64,000 nucleotides of DNA from Cinnamomum chago. Taxonomy: Eukaryota; Streptophyta; Magnoliopsida; Laurales; Lauraceae. Both the position numbers and the translations under genes were made by a program. The number at the start of each line of letters is the position of its first letter. Within the stretch, counting starts at the first letter, position 1. A model generated the notes under the pieces. That model saw nothing but the letters and a program-made list of their open reading frames with translations. It had not been told where the DNA came from and made no database searches. The stretch spans positions 23,349,501 through 23,413,500 of the forward strand of contig CP142455.1 in NCBI GenBank assembly GCA_038049695.1, written 5' to 3'. Below are positions 1 to 10,936 of the stretch, one piece after another.

Positions 1-1192
1 TTAGCTATTTGCCCGATCTGGACCTCTAGCTTAGCTATGGATTGAGAGTGGGAATGGACCAGCTGAGTGGTTGCTTTGAGCTCTTGCAACACTGTCTCCT
101 CAAATGATGGAGTTCTTTGAGGTGGTTGAGGGTTGGGTTGCTGGTAGGATTGTTGGGAACGATAGGCCGCAGGATTGTATTGAAAATTTGGCCCATTTCC
201 CGGTTGAGAGAATGAAGTGCCTTGACCGGGCGACTTCAATGAAAAGTTGGGGTGATTGCGCCATCCCGGGTTACAAGTATTCAAAAATGGATCATTACCC
301 GGTTTGGAGAACCCCTGTGCAGCATTCACTTGCTCTTGCACAAACTCAGGAAATTGGGGTGCTGCAGGACAATTGCTCAAAAAATGAGCGGGACTAGAGC
401 ACAAAGCACAACCACCGGGTGGGGACTGGAGAGTTTGACCCACAGATAATATCAGATCCAATTTTTGGGTCAAGGCAGCCACTTGAGTGGTGAGTTCATT
501 AGATGGTTGAATTTCAAACACACCTCTAGGTTTTTGCAAATTAGAGGCTGCCGGCCTCTCTAATTTAGCAGTGGAAGCATGGTGCTGAAAGGTTTCACTC
601 ATGTTCTCAAAAAGCTCCCATGCCTCATCCTCATTTTTTAGCATAATTGATCCCCCACTGGCGGTGACTACCATATTCTGCCATTCAGGAGACAATCCAT
701 CATAAAAGAACTGAACCAATTGCCACTTGGCAATTTGGTGATGAGGACATTTTCTAATGAGATCCTTGAATCTATCCCGTGCCTCATGAAATTGTTCATT
801 ATCAGTTTGGGCAAAGGATGTGATAGATCTCCTGTACTGATTTGTTTTACCCACAGAGAAATATTTATCCAAGAATTTTTGTTGCAGTTGGGCCCAAGAA
901 GTGATGGAGTTTGCATGTAAAGTACTCAGCCAATACTTGGCTTTGTCCTTCAATGAAAACGAAAAGAGAAACAATTTTAAGGCCTCACTACTGAAATTGT
1001 TTATTCGCACCGTGGAGCAAATAACCAAAAACTCATCAATGTGGTTGTACGGGTCCTCATTGTTCAAGCCATAGAAAGAAGGGATCAGATTGATTGTGCT
1101 GGGCTTGATTTCATATTGAGCTGCTTGTACTACAGGCAGCTGAATACACGATGGTGACGCGTATTCGGAAGGAGTATAGTGCTCCTTCACAT
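1..1192 (-). CDS. Ty3/gypsy retrotransposon gag, partial (runs off left edge)
   Basis: Read on the minus strand, one frame stays open from about 1192 to base 1. It begins with the conserved plant gag pattern (a TPSEY/SPSCIQLP stretch, then EIKPSTINLIPSFYG and NNEDPYNHIDEF). It continues through the capsid-like Retrotrans_gag region (KDKAKYWL, FLDKYF, AWELFENMSE), a cysteine-rich CALCSSPAHFLSNCP zinc-knuckle-like motif near base 390, and a Pro/Gln/Asn-rich tail. Gag packages element RNA into virus-like particles. No start codon is visible: a stop lies just upstream in frame at about 1193. It is nearly the same as the gag at 2993-3794, but lacks a 12-base duplication (ELKELK) found there. The element lineage (Athila-like) is inferred from the sister copy's protease. 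Confidence 0.85.
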
Positions 1193-1740
1193 TTCAAATT
1201 TTCTATATGATATGTGTCAAGTGAAAGATCAATAATTCAACAATTTCTCAAAAACTCTTTCCTAAAACAAGATAGTGAACCATTTCTCTCTTTTTCCTCA
1301 CAAAAAGTTCCAAAAACAGGGTATCTTCGTTTCATAAAAACCCGGTTAGAAATCTCCCGAAAGACTACCAAAAATAGCAAAAGCTCCCCTTTTTTTTTTA
1401 AAGGGAAAAAGACAAGGAAAAAGAAAGACAAATAAAAGACAACAAGCAAACAGAAATAAAACTGCTAAAACTACCCCTAAACTACTCTAAAGGTTAATAC
1501 CCCACCCCCCAACTTAACCTAACATTGTCCACAATGTTAAAAACAAAATAAAAGATAAAGGACAAGGAAAGTAAAGGAAAATGAGGGATATCACCTGGGT
1601 ACCGCTTTACAAGAAGTGGAAGGGAGAAAAACGAGGAGGACGCCCCCCAACTCAGACCAAAGTACCTGCGGAATGTTAGCGGCAAGCACAATAAATAGAA
1701 ACAAAGAAAACCTAAGAAGTACAAACCAAACTTGCAAAAA
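1193..1740 (-). other. Non-coding retrotransposon segment with purine/G-rich tract
   Basis: No supported gene. On the minus strand it carries a GGACAATGTTAGG then TTAAGTTGGGGGGTGGGG tract (about 1500-1535). This resembles the sequence that follows pol in Athila/Tat-type elements, and it is followed by an A-rich/T-rich stretch. This suggests that the piece downstream of pol is joined directly after the protease of the neighbouring copy, with most of pol deleted between. The lineage and the deletion are inference. Confidence 0.4.
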
Positions 1741-1743
1741 GAC

Positions 1744-3794
1744 ATGACTCAGCACTTCCTTCATGTCTACCTCCTCTAGGTTAGGAACTAAAAATCTCTG
1801 TATATCTCGAGAAAGTGTAAAATCAGCAATGTAAGGGGGACAAGATATGCAAATGGAGGAATCAATATCTTTCAACTCGGCAATTGATCAGCTGAGTGCA
1901 CTCTTGTGCATTTCCAACACATCCAAAATTTGAGCTTCCTGGCCGTCAGACAGATCAGGAGCAATGACAGCTGGCAAAGTATCCTCAGGGTGAAGAGCGT
2001 TTTCTACAATCTCATCAACAACATTGACTGCAAAGTAGTCATCTTGGTCTGAAGGTTGATGAGAGGCCCTAAAAGGATTCAGCCTCACTTTCATATTCCC
2101 GAAGGAAACATCCATAACTCCGGTTCGGCAATTAATGTTCGCATTGGCCGTGGCCAAAAAGGGCCGTCCAAGAATGACAGTAGTGTGCTTCCGTGAATTT
2201 TGCACTGGTTCAGTGTCAAGGACGATGAAATCGACAGGGAAAAAGAACTTGTTGACCTTGACCAGAACATCCTCAATTATTCCCCGGGGCACCCTAACAG
2301 ACCTATCAGCAAGTTGTAAGGTAACCGGAGTGGGCTTTAAGTCCCCTAGCCCAATCTGCTCATACACCGAGTAAGGCAAGAGATTGACACTCGCTCCCAG
2401 ATCCAACAATGCATGATCAATATCGTGACTCCCAATTGTGCAGGTAATGGTGGGAGTGCCAGGATCTTTCAGCTTGGGAGGAGTGTCATTATGGAGAATT
2501 GAGCTCACTTGCTCGGTAAGTAAAACCTTCTTTGGCACATGAGATTTAGATTTGCGCTTTTGAGTGCACAAATCTTTCAAAAATTTAGCATAAGAAGGGA
2601 CCTGCTTGATAGCATCTAGCAAAGGCAGGTTAAACTTTACTTGCTTAAACACCTCGAACATCTCATCCATGGTTGCTTTATTTTTACTAAAGGGAGAGGG
2701 TGTGTCAAGACAAGTGGGAAAAGGGGCTTTAGGCACATATGGGGGTGCCTCGTTTCCCTTAGAAACCATTTCAGCCCGAGAGCTCTTGGGATTTGTTATG
2801 GGCTCTTTCACACCGTGCTTAGGCTCCTCAGGCCTAGTCTCAACCTCACGCCTATTCCGTAATGTGACAACCATTTTCGCTTGCTCATGATAGGTATCAT
2901 TTTGTTGCGAGCCACTACCCACATCAAAATAATTCTTAGGGTTAACCGTGGGTTGGCTAGGCAAGCGTCCGTCCTCTTTTTTGTTAAGAGGATTAGCTAT
3001 TTGCCAGATCTGGACCTCTAGCTTAGCTATGGATTGAGAGTGGGAATGGACCAGTTGAGTGGTTGCTTTGAGCTCTTTGAGCTCTTGCAACACTGTCTCC
3101 TCAAATGATGGAGTTCTTTGAGGTGGTTGAGGGTTGGGTTGCTGGTAAGATTGTTGGGAACGATAGGCCGCAGGATTGTATTGAAAATTTGGCCCATTTC
3201 CCGGTTGAGAGAATGAAGTGCCTTGACCGGGCGACTTCCATGAAAAGTTGGGGTGATTGCGCCATCCCGGGTTAAAAGTATTCGAAAATGGATCATTACC
3301 CGGTTTGGAGAACCGCTGTGTAGCATTCACTTGCTCTTGCACAAACTCAGGAAATTGGGGTGCTGCCGGACAATTGCTCAAAAAATGAGCGGGACTAGAG
3401 CACAAAGCACAACCACCTTGAGAGGGTGGGGATTGGAGAGTTTGGTCCACAGATAATAGCTGATCCAATTTTTGGGTTAAGGCGGCCACTTGAGTGGTGA
3501 GTTCATTAGATGGTTGAATTTCAAACACACCTCTAGGTTTTTGCAAATTAGAGGCTGCCGGCCTCTCTAATCTAGCAGTGGAAGCATGGTGCTGAAAGGT
3601 CTCACTCATATTCTCAAAAAGCTCCCATGCCTCATCCTCATTTTTCAGCATAATTGATCCCCCACTGGCGGTGACTACCATATTCCGCCATTCAGGAGAC
3701 AATCCATCATAAAAGAACTGAACCAATTGCCACTTGGCAATTTGGTGATGAGGACATTTTCTAATGAGATCCTTGAATCTATCCCATGCCTCAT
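1744..3794 (-). pseudogene. Ty3/gypsy (Athila-like) gag-protease, truncated
   Basis: The frame is open from 3794 down to a TGA at 1888. In order it holds the end of the capsid domain (FFYDGLSPEWRNMV), a CALCSSPAHFLSNCP zinc-knuckle-like motif, a Gln/Pro-rich linker, a basic region (KEDGRLPSQ onward), and a retropepsin domain with DLGASVNLLP and the second conserved block VILGRPFLAT. DLGAS instead of DTGA/DSGA is usual in plant Athila-type elements. The TGA stands where related polyproteins have Trp (HKSALS, stop, SIAELKDID). Decayed pol sequence is recognisable for about 45 more codons, then homology is lost near 1740. The gag N-terminus is cut off at 3794, where a tandem repeat begins. It is a non-autonomous remnant, not a working element. 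Confidence 0.85.
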
Positions 3795-4231
3795 GGGCGC
3801 CCGGATGCTCGATTTCTATGTTTTAAGTTAAAGTTCTAACTTAAACCTACATTTCAACATTACGAGCAATCCGGGAGTCGGATTCTCGTTCCGTCAGCTC
3901 CTGCAAGTCATGAATGAGTAGGGACCCATGCCCATCAAGTTTCATGGGCAACGGAGCCCGTTTGCTCGTTTTGGGCGCCCGGAGGCTTGATTTCTAAGTT
4001 TTAAGTTAAAGTTCTAACTTAAACCTACGTTTCAACATTACGAGCAATCCGGGAGTCGGATTCTCGTTCCGTCAGTTCCTGCAACTCATGAATGAGTAGG
4101 GACCCGTGCCCATCAAGTTTCATGGGCAACGGAGCCCGTTTGCTCGTTTTGGGCGCCCGGAGGCTCGATTTCTAAGTTTTAAGTTAAAGTTCTAACTTAA
4201 ACCTACGTTTCAATATTACGAGCAATCCGGG
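3795..4231. repeat. 178-bp tandem repeat, about 2.4 copies
   Basis: Units start with GGGCGCCCGG at 3795, 3973 and 4151, an exact 178-bp period. The third unit is cut after about 80 bases. The copies differ at only a few positions, so the array is young. Each unit contains an inverted repeat, TTAAGTTA...TAACTTAA, with a 6-base loop, and the motif ATGGGCAACGGAGCCCG. It begins exactly where retrotransposon gag homology stops. It could be satellite or a fragment of an LTR or leader; I do not recognise it. Confidence 0.85.
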
Positions 4232-4499
4232 TCTACCAAATAAAAAAAAAGGGGTCAGGAAGAGTTGGTGAGTCAATACGAATTGATGATCAGATCCCCG
4301 AGTCAGTCAAGTCAAATGGGTAAAGTCATTTTTCCCAAAGGGTGTCTAGTCAGGTCGTGCCATTCATACAATTAGCACAACTTGAATTTGACTCAATAAG
4401 CACTAATTAATGGCTATTCTATATAGGCACCAAGATTCCAACCATCAGTTACCTATGGGTCTTTATATATAGGATCCTGGAGACAAACACATTACCTGG
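4232..4499. other. No gene seen
   Basis: AT-rich sequence between the 178-bp repeat and the first recognisable CACTA exon. It may contain the lost 3' end of that CACTA element. No terminal CACTA motif is visible. Confidence 0.4.
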
Positions 4500-6376
4500 T
4501 CAGGATCAGTCGAGCCTGCTAAATCATGACTGCCCTCTCCACCGAAGTCATGTCTAGCCCTGTGGCCGCTGCCAGCGTCTGGTGCCTGTAATTATTTATT
4601 ATACAGTTAAAAACAATAAAAAAGACATAAGTATTGATGCATCAATGACATAATTGACAATTTATATGTACAAATTTTTTTTCTTACTAACCTGAGTAGT
4701 GGGTGGTGGGTATGAAGCGAGCGGGACGCGACTCTGTGATAGACGACTCTCAAGCTCTGCCATCTCTGCTCTCCACTCGGCCCTCATCTCTACCCTGATC
4801 TCTACCCTGACCTCATTTGTCACCTCCTCCCTGATCGCTGCCTTCACAGACTACATCAACTCCTAAACCTCCTCATACGTACGGAAGCGTATGCCCTGGG
4901 AGGAGCTAGCACCGGATGACTCCGATCGCGTGATGTGCGAGTGTGGAATGCCCGTCCCATACGTCAACGTTTATCCGTGCCCATCCCGGCCAACGACAGA
5001 GTGGAATATCTCATCCCTCCACGATGGCAAGCTGCGCTCCTCCTCAGGTAACTCCTCCAGGCGTGACTGATATTGGGTATGCGTAGTTCATTCATTTAGT
5101 ATATAATCATGCATAACAAGACATAGTAATAGAAACATAATTTAAACAGTTCAATATAAAAACTTATGAAGATAGCTGCAACCTCTGGGTGGCGAGGATC
5201 TCGAGAACGCATCTAGACGGACATCCTATCGACCGGAACACCCTCGGAACGCAACTGTTTGGTGGAGAAATGTATTACTAGTATACTATCATACAGAATG
5301 ACAAAAACATAAATTAACTGTACGATCTAACTTTTTACCTCGTGGCGGACCTGGGTGATGTGTCGAGTCCCCAACCTATGTGCAGGACCCTGCAATGCGC
5401 GGTTCCGCGCATTCGTAGCAGACACTCTCTGTTTTGAATATTTATCAGTCGGAATTTTTGTTAGTTACGTTAGTTACTAGTAAAATGTTAAAATTAAAAT
5501 AAAAAAATTACAAGTTTGTCACCTGAGCCTCCTCGCTCGTCCAGTACCGGACGAGCTGAGTCCACTGATCAGGAAGAACGCCAGTCGGAACTCGCTGAAG
5601 TATGTCAAATGCATCCTGATGAGGCTTCCAGTGCTGCGTCTTTATTTTATTTTTATGATCTTTCCACATCTTCCGGCACTTCGACATGCAAATTGGCCGG
5701 AAGAGCTCAGGACATGCCCTCAAATTGTCCTGAAAGGACAATTAATTTTTCATTGACAAATTATTTTTCATTAAGTTATGGTTTAAATTGACACATCCTG
5801 AGGAGAAATATAAAATTATTACCTTGACTTGCTGCCAGGTACGATCTAGCGTATCCACCGGGAATGCCTCCCAATCAAGTGTGGTCAAAGGAAATGCATA
5901 TGGATCCCGGACCATATGTCCTAACTGGCTGATGAGCTGGCGAGCATGAGGGCCCACCGGATGATATGTCTCATCAAACTCTATGTCAATTTGATGGCCG
6001 AAATTCCACGTCCGGATCCCTCTAGCAGGGCCTCTCCCCTTGCTGGAAGATGGGCCCATGCTCGTAGCACCTGTTTAAATTAGAGATAATCTAATTAAAT
6101 TGAAATAAAATAATTTGCTAGAATTAAAATGTTTTAATTAAATAAACTTATACGAGTCTGTGTATCTGCTGATGGTGGAGCTGAAGCACTGGACGACGCT
6201 GAAGCATCCACTGGAGTGGATGGACTCGGATGAGATGTCGATGGCCTACTCGGTGGGGCCATCGAACTAGACTGGGCGGCATCCGGTGCCGGTCTAGGCT
6301 CCCCAGACGATCCACTGGCCTGGCGCAGCAGCTCGTCCATCGTCAGCGGACGATCTCTCCTCTTTCGTCCTGACAT
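4500..6376 (-). pseudogene. CACTA accessory protein, Transposase_24 (Ptta/En-Spm) family, decayed
   Basis: Minus-strand exons read in order. 6376-6134: basic N-terminus (MSGRKRRDRPLTMDELL) with a long Ser/Pro/Ala-rich tract. About 6059-5824: core with IEFDETYHPVGPHARQLIS and DWEAFPVD. About 5735-5523: PELFRPICMSKCRKMWKDHK and WTSEEAQ. Then short pieces near 5440-5330, 5255-5165 and 5075-4870 (RLEELPEEERSLPSW, then YGTGIPHSHI). 4847-4690: Glu/Arg-rich coiled coil. GT/AG-like borders separate them. In CACTA elements this second gene encodes a DNA-binding partner of the transposase that binds subterminal repeats. At least two in-frame stops are present: TAG near 5210 at a probable Trp, and TAA near 4972. 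Exon borders are approximate. Confidence 0.7.
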
Positions 6377-9300
6377 ATCTGTTCAAATGTTTGTATGATA
6401 AATTTCATTAAACGAGTTAATTGAAATTTACATTTAAATACTCTTCCTTTCTGCACAACCAAATCCAAGAACACAACTGATTCATCCAAAGATTTAAGTT
6501 TCTATCTAGACATACATGATTTCAGAAGATAATCTGTCTGGCAACATAAGAATTGCAATATGCCAAACCGATGGATACTGTCATATAAAACTCTTCAACT
6601 CTCTATCCAACCTAGAGAGGGCAATGGGTGACAACCCTTATTAGGAGCGGATTTGGGTATGAGGCAGGTGTGGGTTTATAGATTTTGATCCGAGTCTATT
6701 AGCGGCAGCTTTAGGTTTTGGCAGCCCAGACCCAACTTGGCTCGCACTATCTATCATTGTTTTGTATATTTCTTTTTGATGCATCCTGATTGATACAACT
6801 TGCCTAAAGTAGTTGATAAATGATCTATAAAAAGTGTGGAGTCAGTGGTTGCAGGTTCTATTAGATGAAGAGAACCTGAATTGCAGTTCAGGTCAGGTCG
6901 GGGAACGGGAAGGGCAGTTGTCACTTGTCAGTCAGGTGAGCAGTGCACTAATGTACCTATAAATTAGTTGAATTGGATTGGACCCATAACCATCTTAATT
7001 TAAACAAGCCATACTAAACTAGACAATCACAATCAGATTCTTTCATAACAGCTACTCCTTGAACTCATATCACAAATCATATAAAAATGAAGGGAAAAGA
7101 GGAAATGGTAATAGACTTAAAGCAGAATTTTTGGCTCCTGTATACATTTTTCTGTGCATGGATAAAATCTCTCTTCCTCCCTTAATTATGCAAAAGTGTT
7201 TGGGGGATGGGACTCTGATGGAATGAGAGATTCTCTGCAACATAATGGCTGGTTCCCACTGGGTTGGGGCTGTTGGGCTAGTTGAGTTCCTACCTCCCTG
7301 TATTTCCATTGGTGTTTACCCCTTATAACTCTGTGACATTTCAATCCCTACCTGTTTGTATTTTCTTTCAATGCTATACTTGAATATTGAGCCCACTGAA
7401 TATCGTTTCAACTGATTTTTTTGGCAACGTCATTTTTTAAATGTTTGAATTCATTGGTGACATCTAAACCCATTAAAAAATAAATAAATTAAAATAGTGA
7501 CATCTAATTTGTTGCAGGACTCTAATAAAAAACTACAACATCGGACATAGTGCACGAAAATTGCGATGATCCAAAGAAGAAAGGGAGTACTATACCATCA
7601 AGTTATACCCAAGTGGATCCAAGATCTGATTTTCATTTGCAATCCACAATTGGATTGAAAAACAAAAACATGGCCAAACTAATAATAAATGATCTTCTAT
7701 TAAAATGCATTTTTTCAAGTTAGAACATTATATCCATTACAAGAGCAAACACACATATAACACCATAGATAACGCTGGCACTAATGCCTCTCAAGGGTTC
7801 GGTAGATTAGTTATCAAAGGAAATAACGATTTTTCAAGTGGTAGGTGATGACATTGAATGTTGACATATTCATGTTGTTGGACGAATGGGGCCTTCATAA
7901 CACTGGTACCATTATGCATATATGAAAGCACATTGCTTGTCACCATCAGCAAATGTCGTTTAAAATACAAGCACAAAAGAAACCCAAGTTTCTTTTATTA
8001 GCAGAGCCACTAGCACCATACAGCTGCAAGCATGAAAGGGTATAGGCCCTTCAAACCAAAGAGTGAGACATGAAACCAAAACCAAGGAGGGGAATTTCTA
8101 AAAGGAAATATGGATTCTTTATATGCATACAACTGGAAAATTGATGTTTCCTCGTCAAGTTCAAGGACATGATGTATGAAAGGAATTTCAAGGTTCAGTG
8201 GCCCAAAGAATGTTTAGTTAGTTGAGGAGCAGCTTCCTATACATGTGGGGTAACAATTTTCTACTTTAGATCATTGATCTATGGTTCCTATTATGGAAGG
8301 GAACTGCACCAAGAATCTCCCAGACTTGAATATCCTAATCCGTCATTCATTTTTTTTTTCTAGAAATTGATGGTTAAGTAATACACAATGACACAAATAA
8401 GTTCAAAAAGGGTTGATAATAAATGGCCCAACATTTGCTTGCGGGAGATTTTTGGAAATTCCCTCATCCATATGGGCCCCACGTGTACACAATTAGGCCC
8501 CTCACTGAACTATGCATTTGAGGGTCAAAAACTCTTCTCATATAGGTAGGTAAAAGATGGTGTTAGCAACTACAGGTTCTCAAATCTCACAACACTCAAC
8601 CTTTTGGGAGCCCTCCAAAGGATAGTTAAAAAGGGGAAATTTTCTCCACATAGATCAATATTAATTTGTATTTTTAGATAAAAATTAATTTATATTTTCT
8701 ACCATTTTTCATCATCAACCCTATCAAAACCCAAAAGCTTTAAAACTAACCACCGACATCTTCCACCACCATCTTTTCTCCTCATGGATATTTCAGAGTT
8801 GTTCTTTTCTTAGAAATTTGTTAGCATCACATACAGTTCTTTCCAAAAAAAAAATCCCTGACGACTTTCTTTTCCGGCCCGTTTCAAAAACAACGAACCC
8901 ACATAAATTTCCTGACTATGAAAAATGACAAACCATCATCAACAGGGAAACCAAAATAATACCTCAAGCAGAAATGTTACTTAGATACAGGGAAAAAAAT
9001 GTGGATGGAATAAACACATTAACTCGTAAGAGGAGAGAGAGAACAGCCGAAGCAGTAAGCTCTACAGAGATTGTAAGAAGCTCAAAAAAACATAGAACAA
9101 CTTTAATTACCAAACCACACAACAAACATCAAAGACAGGAAAAACAGACAGAAATCTATGGCAGTCGTACTGGTGGGTCGACGAGTCAATACCCGAACCA
9201 CCACCATTGCTTTGTGTTAAAAAACGAGAATCCCAAATCCCATTCTCTTTAGTTTTTACCACTTAGCAAGGGATTCCACAAGTGCAGCCATCTTTTATAC

Positions 9301-9825
9301 CATACAATGGGCAAGCACAGTACTACTGTGATGACTGATGACACAAAGAACCAGAGGCAAGAGCAAGTTACCCGAAGGATGAACTATGCATGCAAGGTCT
9401 AGGGCTTTACATACAAGTCTTCTAGTTTCTCCTCAATCATTGCTGCCTCACTAGTGAAGGGTATTCATTTCTCTCTCATTCAAGCCAACATAAAAGGAAA
9501 AGAAATTAAATGCAACAATCTGGATTGCTAAAATGTTGAAATTCTTTTTTTTTTTGTTTGCTCTTTTCTGTTAACCAGTAAAAACTTCTACTCTTCAAAA
9601 GTCAAATTGTCGAATTTATTGAAACAAAGGAAAATTTAAATCCCATGAAGGGATTTCAGTGTCTTCCAAGATCTCCTTTTGCATATATATATATATATAT
9701 ATATATACATGAATATCTGACCACAACAATTTGAACCAATCAGGCGGCCGAAAGAAGAAAAATATATGAAAGGGTGATGTGGCTGTAAGAAATACAAAGG
9801 ATTTGGTTTGATGGGATTTCAATAG
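6377..9825. other. 3.4-kb stretch without a recognisable gene
   Basis: Mostly AT-rich. A diverged piece near 6600-6760 (GAGAGGGCAATGGGTGACAACCC, then TTTGGGTATGAGGCAGG) looks like a worn relative of the GGGTCGGGT-type hAT MITE at 36735. A (TA)n microsatellite lies at about 9681-9707. Short open frames here lack homology or codon structure that I can recognise. If the CACTA reading is right, this is where its tnp2 transposase should have been; it is absent. Confidence 0.5.
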
Positions 9826-10642
9826 TCAGCCCTGCCTTTCTTTCTCTTCCAAACCCAGGAAAGACGCAAACCACTTCTTCCAAGGGGCATCCTGCTGCTG
9901 CTCAAGCCAGGACAAGAAAACACTGTCTAGCAAGAAAAATATATTTACATATTTGAAATTAGCGACCTGGACGATGGACCACACCCCTCCCCCTAAAACG
10001 AAGGCCGGGATGAAATCCCTCTTCTATCTTGACTCAACCCCCATCGGCGATGACTCCACTCACCACTCCACACAAGATGAAAAAATCTACAATCTCTAAA
10101 AGAAAAGTCAAAATAAAAAATCAAAATAAAAATCACGAGAAGATAAACGAAGAAGAAAGGGGGGAGAGAGAGAGAGAGATTTCAGGGTTTCGTAGCAAAC
10201 CTGGAGTGGAGATATGAAAGGGGAAGTGAAGAAAAACGCCTGTGAGGACGGATGGGTTTCACATACTGGAGAGGTTAGGGTTTTAGAATAAAACTCCAGA
10301 TGAAACCTCAAAATGTGAAATCAGAAATCTCAAAAATTTCACTCCAAACACTTCAAAACCAAATCAATAACAGAAACCATAAATAATAACAAGAAGACCT
10401 CAAATGAGGCCGAGAAATCTCCATTACACTCGCATCAGCTCAACTCAAATGAAGAACCAGAAACCGAAATCAACCACAGAAACCCAAAACAACACCCAAA
10501 TCAACCGGAAAATGAATCCGCACATGGAGGGAGATCTGACCTTTCCGCCGAGAGAGATCTTCTCAATGGAGAGGATTTCGGAGAAGGGGAGCTGTTCTAG
10601 CACCTTGTCAGCAACGGCTCCGGCACGCGGGAGCGAGGGCAC
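9826..10642 (-). pseudogene. Two exon-like fragments of an unidentified gene, possibly captured by CACTA
   Basis: Two minus-strand stretches look like real exons. Upstream: up to 10642 down to 10541, encoding KVLEQLPFSEILSIEKISLG and ending at AAAG|GTCAGATC, a good donor. It follows a CT-rich leader-like tract (10640-10710) and has no in-frame ATG. Downstream: 9926 to 9826, preceded by TTTCTTGCTAG, encoding SVFLSWLEQQQDAPWKKWF then a short tail and TGA. A pyrimidine-rich, 5'-UTR-like stretch (CTCTCTCTCT) also lies at 10160-10190. I do not recognise the protein. The fragments lie just inside the CACTA end at 10936, so capture of host gene pieces is plausible. A real small gene with an unseen start is the alternative. 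Confidence 0.35.
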
Positions 10643-10918
10643 AGTGCAGAGCGAGAGGGAGAGGGAGGGAGGGAGGGAGGGGTAGCGAGAGAGAGAAATA
10701 GAGAGAGAGAGAGAGGGAGGTGTTGGGAAATATCGCTGGGTTGAGCGCGGGAGCAGGGCGGGAGAAAGGAAAAAAAGAAGTGGGAAGGATGGAAGGAAGG
10801 AAAGCGCTGGGGTATGAGGGGACTTTTAGCGACCGCTATTGCGGCCGCCTATGGCGGTCGTTAATGACCTCTTTTGCGACCGCCACATGCGGCCGCCCGC
10901 GTTTTTGATGAGCCAATA

Positions 10919-10936
10919 CTCATTTTTCTAGTAGTG
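10919..10936 (-). repeat. CACTA terminal inverted repeat (one end)
   Basis: The minus strand reads CACTACTAGAAAAATGAG, ending the element at 10936. The adjacent 10830-10905 carries repeated GCGGCCGC/GCGGTCGC words of the kind bound by CACTA accessory proteins. The following bases are TTT, the likely 3-bp target duplication, which cannot be confirmed without the other end. Confidence 0.75.

Larger units (their letters stand above)
4232..10936 (-). mobile_element. Remnant CACTA element, minus orientation
   Basis: The right end, read on the minus strand, starts CACTACTAGAAAAATGAG (10936 to 10919). That is a typical plant CACTA terminus, followed by GC-rich subterminal repeats built on GCGGCCGC and GCGGTCGC (10830-10905). 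The far side holds a decayed Transposase_24 gene (4500-6376) in the matching orientation. The second terminus is not found: nothing starting CACTAC with matching subterminal repeats occurs on the left, and homology is cut near the 178-bp repeat. No tnp2 transposase is visible between. Grouping these parts as one element is inference; the end at 10936 and the Transposase_24 gene are each well supported separately. Confidence 0.45.

Noticed and set aside
985-1000. CACTACTG as a possible left end of the minus-strand CACTA
   Set aside because: It lies inside continuous gag coding sequence and lacks subterminal repeats.
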